From: Nitrososphaerota archaeon
GTDB lineage: Archaea > Thermoproteota > Nitrososphaeria > Nitrososphaerales > JAGGXQ01
Assembly: GCA_021162925.1 (NCBI GenBank)
Contig: JAGGXQ010000135.1
Span: forward strand, 1 to 19,285
Reading direction: 5' to 3'
Length of the DNA: 19,285 nucleotides
The notes under the pieces were generated by a model. It ran no database searches. It saw only the letters and a list, made by a program, of their open reading frames with translations, and was not told the origin of the DNA. Below are positions 12,818 through 19,285 of the stretch, one piece after another. Every line of letters starts with the position of its first letter. Positions within the stretch are counted from its first letter, which is position 1. The position numbers were made by a program, and so were the translations under genes.

Positions 12818-13435
12818 GTGTCGGGCCTTAAGGAGGTTTCGGGTTCCGCCATCTTCGGGGCCCTAGCCCTCGCCCTCTCCGTATCGCCTTTAAGGTTTCC
12901 GTTCCCACTCCTACCCTACCTTGAGATAGACCTCATGGAGGTCCCCGTGCTCTTCTCCTTCCTGGTTCTGGGGCCCAGAGCCGGGCTCATGACCTCCCTG
13001 GTGTGCTGGCTCGCCTTGAACTTCTTCGGCTCCTTCGTCCCCATAGGGCCGGCCATGAAGCTCGCGTCGATGCTCTCGACCCTAGGCGGGATGTGGCTCG
13101 CCCTTGAGTTCTTGAAGCTCAGGGGCAAGGGGAGGAGGCTCTTCGCCTCTTTCGCCCTAGGGGCCGCCTTTAGGGTCGGGGTGATGACCTTGCTGAACTA
13201 CCTGATACTCGTCACGATACCCGGATTCCTAGAGCTCGCCGAATACAGCCTGAGCTCCCTTGGCCTGGGGTTGAGCTCTTACTCCTCCGCCCTGATCTGG
13301 GCCCTGCTGTTCACGGGCCTGTTCAACCTCACCTACCTCGCCATATCCTTCGCCCCGGTCGTGTCGGTCGTCGAGGCCTTGGATAGGAGGAAGGTCGCCG
13401 TCTGGGTATCCTCAGAAAGGGCTAATAGGCGATGA
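12818..13435 (+). CDS. ECF transporter S component, RibU-like
   Basis: An integral membrane substrate-binding subunit of an energy-coupling-factor importer, probably for riboflavin or another vitamin. It has about six hydrophobic helices, and the motif LPYLEIDLMEVPVLFSFLVL followed by GPRAGLMTSLV resembles the DLSD-I-P-A-L...FGP-AG pattern of RibU. MKLASMLSTLGGMWLAL and GVMTLLNYLIL are later spans. GTG 12818 is preferred because it lies at the leaderless distance from the TATA box; a TTG at 12800 would add six residues. The EcfA/EcfT energizing subunits are not in the window, so it would share a module encoded elsewhere. The SPOUT gene follows after 13 nt. Substrate uncertain. Confidence 0.75.
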   Translation: MSGLKEVSGSAIFGALALALSVSPLRFPFPLLPYLEIDLMEVPVLFSFLVLGPRAGLMTSLVCWLALNFFGSFVPIGPAMKLASMLSTLGGMWLALEFLKLRGKGRRLFASFALGAAFRVGVMTLLNYLILVTIPGFLELAEYSLSSLGLGLSSYSSALIWALLFTGLFNLTYLAISFAPVVSVVEALDRRKVAVWVSSERANRR

Positions 13436-13448
13436 GCGTATCTCCGGC

Positions 13449-14249
13449 ATGCTCAGGATAGCGATACCCGACTCCTCCCTGTCCGAGCAGGCATCCCTGC
13501 TCAAGAAGAGCCTGAAGCTGGGTTCGATAGCGAGGGCGTGCGGGATCTTCTGCGTCGACAGGATCTACATATACAGGGATGAGGGTGGTAAGCATAGATC
13601 GGATGGCGAATTCGCGAAGCTCTTCCTCGAATACCTAGAGACCCCTCAATACCTAAGGAAGAGGCTCTTCGGGATGGACGAGAGGCTGAAGTACGTGGGG
13701 TTGATACCACCGCTCAAGCTCCCCCACCACAAGCCGAAGGTCCCGATAGAAGGGCTCGCCCTAGGGGAGCTGAGGGAGGGGGTCGTCATCCGCTCCGGGA
13801 GGGAGAGCCTGGTCGACGTCGGCCTTGAGCAACCGGTTTTGGTAAGGCGGAGGCTCGAGGAGGGGAAGAGGGTCACCGTGAGGATAGAGGGGAAGGAGCC
13901 GCTCTTTGGCTCCTTGGCCAAGCCCACGGGGTACTGGGGCTACAGAGTGAAGCTCGTCGGCACGCTCCCGAAGCTCCTCAGCTCCCTTGGGGGAGGCGTG
14001 GTGATAACTTCGAGGAAGGGGAGGGACGTCAGGAGCGTGATGGAGAGGCTCCGCAACCTAGGGACCGTAACCCTGGTCTTCGGCTCCCCTAGGAGGGGGG
14101 TTGGAGAAATACTTCAGGACTACGGCAGGAGCCCCGAAGAGTTCACGGAGTTCGTGCTGAACACGTTCCCAGGGCAGTGCGTCGAGACGGTGAGGCTGGA
14201 GGAGGCGATCATGGGCAGCCTGGCGATCTTCAACCTGGTAAAAGCTTAA
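13449..14249 (+). CDS. SPOUT-class RNA methyltransferase (DUF171)
   Basis: A 266-residue protein of the DUF171/Methyltrn_RNA_3 family of SPOUT (trefoil-knot) methyltransferases, predicted to methylate rRNA with S-adenosylmethionine. The knot region is visible: TVTLVFGSPRRGVGEIL, then FVLNTFPGQCVETVRLEEAIMGSLAIFNLV, with the family's N-x-F-P-G-Q-x-V-E-T signature (Cys occurs where Gly is common). An inserted small beta domain is likely at about 115-170. In many archaea it stands just before the uL3 gene, as here. It follows the transporter gene closely, and its stop overlaps the TATA-like box of the ribosomal cluster. Confidence 0.87.
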   Translation: MLRIAIPDSSLSEQASLLKKSLKLGSIARACGIFCVDRIYIYRDEGGKHRSDGEFAKLFLEYLETPQYLRKRLFGMDERLKYVGLIPPLKLPHHKPKVPIEGLALGELREGVVIRSGRESLVDVGLEQPVLVRRRLEEGKRVTVRIEGKEPLFGSLAKPTGYWGYRVKLVGTLPKLLSSLGGGVVITSRKGRDVRSVMERLRNLGTVTLVFGSPRRGVGEILQDYGRSPEEFTEFVLNTFPGQCVETVRLEEAIMGSLAIFNLVKA

Positions 14250-14253
14250 TAAG
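14245..14253 (+). promoter_or_regulatory. TATA-like box of the ribosomal protein cluster
   Basis: CTTAATAAG centred about 28 nt before the uL3 ATG at 14277, overlapping the stop codon of the methyltransferase gene. Confidence 0.5.
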
Positions 14254-14276
14254 AGCACCATCGATCCGAAGGCGCT

Positions 14277-15257
14277 ATGGGCCATAGGAAGAAGAGCGCG
14301 CCCAGGAGGGGCTCCCTGGCCTACAGGCCTAGGGCCAGGGCGAGTAGGATCTTGCCTAGGGTAAGGAATTGGCCCAGCGTCGATGAGGTTAGGCTGCTCG
14401 GCTTTCCGGCCTATAAGGCGGGGATGATCCACGTGATCACGATAGACGACAGGCAGACGACCCCGAACTTCGGGAAGCCCCTCTTCAACGCATCGACCGT
14501 CCTCGCCTGCCCTCCCGCCTTCTTGCTCGGGTTCAGGGCGTATGTGAGGGATGCTTATGGGCTGAAGTCCTTCTCCGAAGTTTACTCCGACAAGCTACCG
14601 AAGGACTTGGATAGGAAGGTTAGGATAAAGCCGAACCCCGACGCCCTGAAGAAGATCGAGGAAAACTTGGACAGGATAGAGTGCTTCAGGGCCATACTTT
14701 ACACGAGGCCGAAGGATGCCGGCCTATCCCAGAAGAAGCCGTTCGTCTTCGAAGTAGGCGTAGGAGGCGGCGTGAAGGAGCAGTTCGAGTACCTGAAGTC
14801 GAAGCTCGGCAAGGAGCTCAGGGTGGGGGAGGTCTTCAAGCCCGGCTCTTACGTCGATACCATAGGGATAACGAAGGGCAAGGGGTTCGAGGGCCCGATC
14901 ACCAGGTTCGGCGTGAAGAGGAAGCACCACAAGTCCAGGAAGACCGTGAGGGCCGTAGCGGTGATAGGGCCTTGGCACCCGGCTTCGGTGATGTACACGG
15001 TCCCGATGGCGGGGCAGATGGGGTTCCACCAGAGGACCGAGTATAATAAGAGGGTGCTCGCCATAGGTTCGGCGAGCCCGGATAACCCGTTCCCTCCGAA
15101 GGGCTTCTTCGAGCACTTTGGCGTAATTAGGACCGACTACATAATACTCAGGGGATCGGTCCAGGGGCCGCCCAAGAGGCTCATAATCCTGAGGGAGTCG
15201 ATAAGGGCGAAGGGCAAGGTGAAGGAGCCGAAGATAATCGAGGTGAGCGTGGGTTGA
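14277..15257 (+). CDS. rpl3: 50S ribosomal protein L3 (uL3)
   Basis: Large-subunit protein near the peptidyl-transferase centre. It is 326 residues long, the normal archaeal/eukaryotic size. Recognisable parts are MGHRKKSAPRRGSLAYRPRA, GFPAYKAGMIHVITIDD, GYRP-like loops replaced by KPGSYVDTIGITKGKGFEGP, FGVKRKHHKSRKTVRAVAVI and GPWHPASVMYTVPMAGQMGF; this central loop includes the long basic extension that reaches the catalytic centre. ATG 14277 is supported by the TATA spacing. The uL4 gene that usually comes next is absent. Confidence 0.97.
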   Translation: MGHRKKSAPRRGSLAYRPRARASRILPRVRNWPSVDEVRLLGFPAYKAGMIHVITIDDRQTTPNFGKPLFNASTVLACPPAFLLGFRAYVRDAYGLKSFSEVYSDKLPKDLDRKVRIKPNPDALKKIEENLDRIECFRAILYTRPKDAGLSQKKPFVFEVGVGGGVKEQFEYLKSKLGKELRVGEVFKPGSYVDTIGITKGKGFEGPITRFGVKRKHHKSRKTVRAVAVIGPWHPASVMYTVPMAGQMGFHQRTEYNKRVLAIGSASPDNPFPPKGFFEHFGVIRTDYIILRGSVQGPPKRLIILRESIRAKGKVKEPKIIEVSVG

Positions 15258-15520
15258 GGGAGGAGGAGGCTTTAGAGCTCATAAGGAGGCCCTACGTAAC
15301 CGAGAAGACCTTCCTCATGATAGAGAGGGAGAACACCCTAACCTTTATAGTCGACGACAGGGCGAATAAGGCGATGGTGAAGGAGGCCGTGGAGAAGCTC
15401 TACGGGGTGAAGGTGAAGAGCGTGAGGACCGCGAGGACCCCCCAGGGAAAGAAGGCCTACGTCAAGCTCGAGGAGGGGTACAGCGCCATAGACCTAGCGT
15501 CCAGGATGAGGCTGGTGTAG
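15254..15520 (+). CDS. rpl23: 50S ribosomal protein L23 (uL23)
   Basis: Large-subunit protein at the exit tunnel and a docking site for signal recognition particle. The 88-residue sequence has RRPYVTEKTFLMIERENTLTFIVDDRANKAMVKEAVEKLYGVKV and the closing KKAYVKLEEGYSAIDLASRM, all typical. The start is TTG, which overlaps the uL3 stop as TTGA, with GAGGTGAG 7 nt upstream as ribosome site; no earlier ATG exists and the next would cut into the fold. It directly follows uL3. Confidence 0.95.
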   Translation: MREEEALELIRRPYVTEKTFLMIERENTLTFIVDDRANKAMVKEAVEKLYGVKVKSVRTARTPQGKKAYVKLEEGYSAIDLASRMRLV

Positions 15521-15521
15521 A

Positions 15522-16235
15522 ATGGGTAAGAGGGTTCTGGTCCAGAGGAGGGGGAAGGGCGGTAGCCAGTTCAGGGCCGCGAAGGTTGGGAAGATAGCCC
15601 CCGCCAAGTACCCGAACCTCCCTCAAAACGAGACGGTGGAGGCCGAGGTCCTCGATATAGTGCACGAACGTGGCAGATCCGCACCCCTGATGAAGATAGG
15701 CATAGGCGGGAGGGTCTACTACCTCCCAGCCGTGAGGGGGGTCAGCGTGGGCCAGACGATCAAGATAGGACCGGAGGCCGAGCCGGTCGTGGGGAACGTG
15801 CTCCCGATCTACAGGATACCCGATGGAGCCATGATAAGCAACATCGAGCTCACCTACGGGGATGGTGGGAAGCTCGTGAGGAGCTCCGGGGGGCACGCGA
15901 TCCTGTTTTCCCACTTCAGGAACGGTGATGCCCTCATCAAGCTCCCATCCGGCAAGAGCATAACCGTGAAGGCCAGGTGCAGGGCGATGATAGGGGAGGT
16001 TGCCGGAGGCGGAAGGACCGAAAAGCCCTTCCTGAAGGCGGGTGCGAAGCTAAAGCTCATGAGGGCGAGGGGGAGGAAGTACCCGAGGGTTAGGGGGGTT
16101 GCCATGGCCGCCGCGTTCCACCCGTTCGGAGGGGCCTACAAGAAGAAGAAACTCAAGACCGTCGCGAGGACCGCTCCCCCAGGTCAGAAGGTCGGGGCGA
16201 TAGCCGCGAAGAGGACCGGGAAGAAGAAGAGGTGA
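15522..16235 (+). CDS. rpl2: 50S ribosomal protein L2 (uL2)
   Basis: Core large-subunit protein needed for subunit joining and peptidyl transfer. At 237 residues it is the archaeal length. It shows [11 protein letters not shown] at the start, [29 protein letters not shown], and the conserved functional stretch [20 protein letters not shown], where the His in AAAFHPFGG corresponds to the residue near the catalytic centre (bacterial GVAMNPVDHPHGGG). The ATG follows the uL23 stop by one base. Basic C-terminal tail KRTGKKKR is normal. Confidence 0.97.
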   Translation: MGKRVLVQRRGKGGSQFRAAKVGKIAPAKYPNLPQNETVEAEVLDIVHERGRSAPLMKIGIGGRVYYLPAVRGVSVGQTIKIGPEAEPVVGNVLPIYRIPDGAMISNIELTYGDGGKLVRSSGGHAILFSHFRNGDALIKLPSGKSITVKARCRAMIGEVAGGGRTEKPFLKAGAKLKLMRARGRKYPRVRGVAMAAAFHPFGGAYKKKKLKTVARTAPPGQKVGAIAAKRTGKKKR

Positions 16236-16239
16236 TCCC

Positions 16240-16638
16240 ATGCCCAGGGAGTTCAGATACCGTGGCTACACCTTGAAGCAGTTGGAGGAGATGTCTCTAG
16301 AGGAGGCCATATCCCTACTCCCTTCTAGGCAGAGGAGGAGCCTGCTCAAGAGGGGCCTCACCCCGGAGCAGAGGAGGCTCATGGACGATATAAAGGCCGC
16401 GAAGAGAGGCGAGCTGAAGGGGCCGATAAAGACCCACTGCCGCGATATGATAATCCTCCCGTTCATGGTCGGCCTGACGATCCACGTCTACACGGGCAAG
16501 GAGTTCAAGCCGGTCGAGATAAAGCCCGAGATGATAGGCCACTACCTAGGCGAATACGCGATCACGAACAAGCGCGTCGTCCACGGAGCCCCGGGGATAG
16601 GGGCATCCAGGTCGAGCCTTTACGTCCCGCTCAAGTAG
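16240..16638 (+). CDS. rps19: 30S ribosomal protein S19 (uS19)
   Basis: Small-subunit head protein that contacts the decoding region and the L5 bridge. The 132-residue archaeal/eukaryotic form opens [20 protein letters not shown]. The S19 core is [49 protein letters not shown]. It begins four bases after the uL2 stop, with GGTGAT as ribosome site. The usual uL22 and uS3 genes do not follow; a separate promoter and TFE-beta come next. Confidence 0.97.
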   Translation: MPREFRYRGYTLKQLEEMSLEEAISLLPSRQRRSLLKRGLTPEQRRLMDDIKAAKRGELKGPIKTHCRDMIILPFMVGLTIHVYTGKEFKPVEIKPEMIGHYLGEYAITNKRVVHGAPGIGASRSSLYVPLK

Positions 16639-16641
16639 AAG

Positions 16642-16651
16642 TTTTTTATAG
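16642..16651 (+). promoter_or_regulatory. TATA box for the TFE-beta gene
   Basis: TTTTTTATAG centred about 27 nt before ATG 16674. It lies directly after the uS19 stop, so the T-run could also act as a terminator for the ribosomal operon. Confidence 0.5.
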
Positions 16652-16673
16652 TTAGGCCGAAAGGTGAGGTCGG

Positions 16674-17072
16674 ATGGTGGAGGAGAAGGCTAAGGGGAAG
16701 ATCGATCTGACCTCGGAGATGTACAAGGCGATACTAGAGCGCGGGGAGGAGGGGGTGCTTCAGAGCGATCTCTGGAAGGAGCTCGGCCTCACGAGCAGGG
16801 ACGGCTCTAGGATAGCCTTGAGGCTCGAGAGGAGGAAGCTGATAAAGAGGGAGAGGGTCCTGAAGAACGGGAGGTGGACCTATAGGCTCACCCCGATAAG
16901 GTTCCCCGTCGACTTCAGCTCGATAGAAGGGGTCCCGTGCATAACCTGCCCCTACGAGAACCAATGCATGCCCGATGGGATAATAAGCCCGACGAACTGC
17001 CCCCTCGAGCGCTATGGTAGGGGGCTTGCGGATTGGGTCCTAGAAGGGTACAAGAAGAGGAGGAAGCGCTAG
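16674..17072 (+). CDS. Transcription factor E beta subunit (RPC34/RPC39-like)
   Basis: Partner of TFE-alpha that helps RNA polymerase open promoter DNA; related to the eukaryotic RNA polymerase III subunit RPC39. The 132 residues are a winged helix (about 10-78: LTSEMYKAILERGEEGVLQS, IALRLERRKLIKRERV, NGRWTYRLTP) and a cluster domain with Cys89, Cys92, Cys98 and Cys109 (PCITCPYENQC ... ISPTNCPLE), the Cys-x2-Cys-x5-Cys-x10-Cys ligands of a 4Fe-4S cluster, with the ISP-x-x-C motif also found in RPC39. This family is reported from Crenarchaeota and Thaumarchaeota, which fits the organism. Own promoter; convergent with eS1. Confidence 0.88.
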   Translation: MVEEKAKGKIDLTSEMYKAILERGEEGVLQSDLWKELGLTSRDGSRIALRLERRKLIKRERVLKNGRWTYRLTPIRFPVDFSSIEGVPCITCPYENQCMPDGIISPTNCPLERYGRGLADWVLEGYKKRRKR

Positions 17073-17677
17073 GCCAGCTTCATCACTTGCTCCTCCGGGA
17101 CCTTTATCAGCTTGCTCTTCCTTATGCCCAGGTGCCTTATCCTGGCTATCTTCTTCGCCTCGCCCAGGATGTCGGAGGCGAGCTTTTCCAGGACCAAGGC
17201 GTGGGCGAGCTGGTCGTAGGTCATGTTTGGGACCTTCTCGCTCAGTATCCTGTCGGCTATCAGCCTTATCTTGTGCTTCTTCGAGGTGTTTATCCTGTGC
17301 TGGGTGAAGGCGACCGTGAATATCCTCACCACGTATCCATCCTTGGTCCTGTAGTCCTTTATGAAGTCGACCATCGAAGTCCTCCTCCTTACCAAGCTCC
17401 TCAAGTACTCCCTGGCGTACTCGTGGCCCTTGAATATGGTCCTCGCGACCTTCTTCTCTTCGTCTATCTCGGTTATCTTGAAGTAAAGCTTTATCGAGTA
17501 GTACTTCATGTCTTGGCCTATAAGGTCGTAAAGGGTCGTCTCTATGACCCTGCCCACGGCCTTCTTCGGATCGGTTACGGGTATGTAGGCTATCTTGGCA
17601 TCTCCGAAGTAGGGAGGGGCGTAGACGGTTATCCAGAGCTTCGACCTCCACCTCTCCCTTGCCCTCCTGGACGACAT
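17069..17677 (-). CDS. rps3ae: 30S ribosomal protein S3Ae (eS1)
   Basis: Small-subunit protein shared by archaea and eukaryotes, near the mRNA exit. Typical parts are RERWRSKLWITVYAPPYFGDAKIAYIP, RVIETTLYDLIGQDMKYYSIKLYFKI, and LVRRRTSMVDFIKDYRTKDGYVVRIFTVAFTQHRINTSKKHKIR. The ATG at 17677 gives 202 residues and lies at the leaderless distance from the TATA box; a TTG two codons earlier is the alternative. Its stop and that of TFE-beta overlap in the palindrome CTAG. It lies downstream of SerS and Pcc1, in line with the archaeal order RecJ-Pcc1-S3Ae. Confidence 0.96.
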   Translation of the reverse strand: MSSRRARERWRSKLWITVYAPPYFGDAKIAYIPVTDPKKAVGRVIETTLYDLIGQDMKYYSIKLYFKITEIDEEKKVARTIFKGHEYAREYLRSLVRRRTSMVDFIKDYRTKDGYVVRIFTVAFTQHRINTSKKHKIRLIADRILSEKVPNMTYDQLAHALVLEKLASDILGEAKKIARIRHLGIRKSKLIKVPEEQVMKLA

Positions 17678-17700
17678 TTTCAAGACCCCTTCGAACGTAG

Positions 17701-17709
17701 TCTATAAAG
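17701..17709 (-). promoter_or_regulatory. TATA box for eS1
   Basis: CTTTATAGA on the minus strand, centred about 28 nt before ATG 17677 and overlapping the SerS stop, so eS1 can be expressed apart from the upstream operon. Confidence 0.55.
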
Positions 17710-18979
17710 GTTTGCCCTTTATCACCTCGAACCCCACGTAGTCCCTCAAAACCTTAGGGACCTCTATGCTCCCGTCCTCCCGCTGGTAGTTCTCCATTAT
17801 GGCTATCATGGTCCTCTCGGTGGCGACCAGGGTGCTGTTGAGCGTGTGGACGAACCTGGCCTCCTCGTGTGGCTTGTCCCTGAACTTCAGGTTGAGCCTC
17901 CTGGCCTGGTAGTCGGTGCAGTTGCTGCAAGATACTATCTCCCTGTACTTCCCCTGACCTGGGAGCCAGGCCTCTACGTCGTAGGTCTTTGCGGCGACCT
18001 TGCCCAGATCGCCCGTGCACAGGACCACGACCCTGTAAGGTATGCCCAAAAGCCGGTAGAACTCCTCCGCATTCGTGAGCAGCCTCTCGTGCTCCTCCCA
18101 AGAATCCTCGGGCCTTGAGTAAACGAACTGCTCGACCTTCTCGAACTGGTGGACCCTGAATATGCCCTTCGTGTCCCTCCCATGCGCCCCGGCCTCCTTC
18201 CTGAAGCAAGGGCTCACCCCAGCATACCTTAAAGGCAGGCTGGAGCCGTTCAGCACCTCGTCCATGTGCATCGCGGCCAAAGGGTGCTCCGCGGTCCCTA
18301 TGAGGTATAGGTCCTCCCCCTCTATCTTGTAGATCATGTCCTCGAAGTCCGATAGGATCACGGCCCCCTCCATGCTCCTCCTGTTCAGCAGGTAGGGGGG
18401 CTGGACGAGCTCGAACCCCTTCCTCTCCAGGAAGTCGAGGCCGAACCTTATCAGGGCGTAGTTAAGCTTTACGAGCTGGCCCCTGAGGAAGTAAGAGCGA
18501 GAGCCCGTTGTCTTCGCGGCCCTTTCGATGTCTATCAGGCCGTTCATCAGGCCCAGCTCTATGTGATCCCTCGGCTTGAAGTCGAACCTCCTGGGCTCGC
18601 CCCAGCTCCTCACGACCACGTTATCGCTCTCGTCCTCGCCCACGGGGACCGATTCGTGGGGTATGTTCGGCAACCTGAGCAGGAGGTCCCTGAGCTCGAG
18701 CTCCACCGCCCTCAGCCTCTCGTCTATGGCGGCTATCTCCCTCGAAACCCTCCTCATCTCCTCTATCTTCCCCTTCGAGTCCATGCCCAGCTTCTTCGCC
18801 CTGGCTATCTCCTCGGAAACGACGTTCCTGACGTGCCTCAACTTCTGGACCTCGGTTATCAGCCTCCTCCTCTCCCCGTCGAGCTCCAATAGCCTGTCGA
18901 GGGGGAACTCGACCCCCCTCTTCCTCAGCATGTCCCTTATGAGCTCGGGCCTCTCCCTGATCAGCTTTAGGTCGAGCAT
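17702..18979 (-). CDS. serS: Seryl-tRNA synthetase
   Basis: Attaches serine to tRNA(Ser) using ATP. A class II synthetase of 425 residues, of the common type rather than the rare methanogen form. The N-terminal antiparallel coiled coil that grips the tRNA long arm is at about 30-105 (LLELDGERRRLITEVQKLRH, EIAAIDERLRAVELELRDLL). Catalytic elements follow: LIGTAEHPL, motif 2 around SPCFRKEAGAHGRDTKGIFR, and motif 3 NSTLVATERTMIAIMENYQ. ATG 18979 overlaps the Pcc1 stop by 13 nt, with GGTGGGTGA just before it, so it is coupled to Pcc1. Confidence 0.97.
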   Translation of the reverse strand: MLDLKLIRERPELIRDMLRKRGVEFPLDRLLELDGERRRLITEVQKLRHVRNVVSEEIARAKKLGMDSKGKIEEMRRVSREIAAIDERLRAVELELRDLLLRLPNIPHESVPVGEDESDNVVVRSWGEPRRFDFKPRDHIELGLMNGLIDIERAAKTTGSRSYFLRGQLVKLNYALIRFGLDFLERKGFELVQPPYLLNRRSMEGAVILSDFEDMIYKIEGEDLYLIGTAEHPLAAMHMDEVLNGSSLPLRYAGVSPCFRKEAGAHGRDTKGIFRVHQFEKVEQFVYSRPEDSWEEHERLLTNAEEFYRLLGIPYRVVVLCTGDLGKVAAKTYDVEAWLPGQGKYREIVSCSNCTDYQARRLNLKFRDKPHEEARFVHTLNSTLVATERTMIAIMENYQREDGSIEVPKVLRDYVGFEVIKGKPL

Positions 18980-19200
18980 TCACCCACCCTGACCGCGCTT
19001 ACTGCCAACTCCAGGCATTCAAATATATCGTTGGCGGTGGAGAGCAGGACTCTAGGCTCACGCCCCGAAAGCCTGACCAGGAGCTTGCCTCCCTCGACCT
19101 TCATCGAGATTTCGAGCCCCTTCGGTATCATCACGTTATCGGGCTTAAGGGCATGGTAAACGGTCTCCGAAAGCTCCCCAAGCTCGAAGGTGAGCTCCAC
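18967..19200 (-). CDS. pcc1: KEOPS complex subunit Pcc1
   Basis: Dimerisation subunit of KEOPS, which makes t6A on tRNA. The 77-residue sequence fits the family: VELTFEL at the start, ETVYHALKPDNV, then GLEISMKVEGGKLLVRLSGR and SLRATLN-like VLLSTANDIFECLELAVSAV. The GTG at 19200 is chosen because it comes right after the preceding gene's stop and gives the family length; a TTG at 19239 would add 13 residues that overlap the exonuclease gene and do not resemble the family. Order with the RecJ-like gene and eS1 matches other archaea, with SerS inserted between. Confidence 0.88.
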   Translation of the reverse strand: MELTFELGELSETVYHALKPDNVMIPKGLEISMKVEGGKLLVRLSGREPRVLLSTANDIFECLELAVSAVRVGECST

Positions 19201-19201
19201 T

Positions 19202-19285
19202 TCAAAACTCGGCCCTGAGCATCTCGATGAACCTCTCAAGCTCTTCCTCCCTCACCTTCGCACCCGCCGCCTCCCTATGCCCCCC
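19202..19285 (-). CDS. DHH/RecJ-like exonuclease, C-terminal end
   Basis: Only the last 27 residues are in the window, and the gene continues beyond the right edge. They contain GGHREAAGA, the core of the DHHA1 domain that ends RecJ-like nucleases, then a short helix EEELERFIEMLRAEF and a TGA stop at 19202-19204. In archaea this gene (GAN/RecJ-like, a CMG-associated or single-strand-specific nuclease) is typically next to Pcc1 and eS1, which supports the call. Full identity needs the missing sequence. Confidence 0.72.
   Translation of the reverse strand, partial: GGHREAAGAKVREEELERFIEMLRAEF

Noticed and set aside
17033..17707. 224-aa plus-strand and 203-aa minus-strand frames over eS1
   Set aside because: Both are long because the GC-rich, AGG-rich coding strand has few stops in other frames; eS1 itself is certain.

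Overview
The window is chromosomal DNA from a thermophilic-looking archaeon of the TACK group, probably near Thaumarchaeota/Aigarchaeota. Lineage markers are a eukaryote-type topoisomerase IB with its full catalytic set, a TFE-beta/RPC34-type transcription factor with a 4Fe-4S motif, an ESCRT-III/CdvB-type protein, archaeal ribosomal proteins (uL3, uL23, uL2, uS19, eS1) and a RecJ-like/Pcc1 pair. Arginine is mostly AGG and isoleucine often ATA. First genes of transcription units usually have a TATA-like box centred about 25-29 nt before the start codon, which implies leaderless mRNAs. Internal genes more often use GGTGAT/GAGG-type ribosome-binding sites or overlap the gene before them. I see no tRNA, rRNA, CRISPR array or insertion sequence.

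Layout. (1) 1-2697: the 3' part of a class II ribonucleotide reductase gene, entered in the middle of an intein whose homing endonuclease is decayed, then an overlapping DUF72 gene. (2) 2698-5454: an eL22-like small protein, an unknown helical protein, a 48-residue zinc-finger-like protein, topoisomerase IB and a 59-residue membrane peptide. (3) 5494-5859: a NifX/NifB-type cofactor-binding protein followed by a frameshifted relic of its own 3' end. (4) 5901-9909: a compact virus-derived island with a small coiled-coil protein, a divergent ribbon-helix-helix/winged-helix regulator pair sharing one symmetric promoter, then portal, fused prohead protease-major capsid protein, connector and a tail-terminator-like protein. 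Terminase, tail tube, tape measure and integrase are absent. (5) 9890-11038, minus strand: an unknown 143-residue protein and a CdvB-like ESCRT-III protein. (6) 11099-12726, minus strand: a site-2 protease coupled to a Cys-rich unknown protein, divergent from (7) 12818-14249: an ECF S-component (RibU-like) and a SPOUT methyltransferase. (8) 14277-16638: uL3-uL23-uL2-uS19, with uL4 missing from its usual place and uL22/uS3 not following. (9) 16674-19285: TFE-beta, convergent with eS1, and a minus-strand run of RecJ-like exonuclease end, Pcc1 and SerS.

The regions most worth attention are the terminase-less capsid island with its mirror-symmetric promoter, the intein that seems able to splice but not to home, the eL22-like gene, and the relic beside the capsid island.
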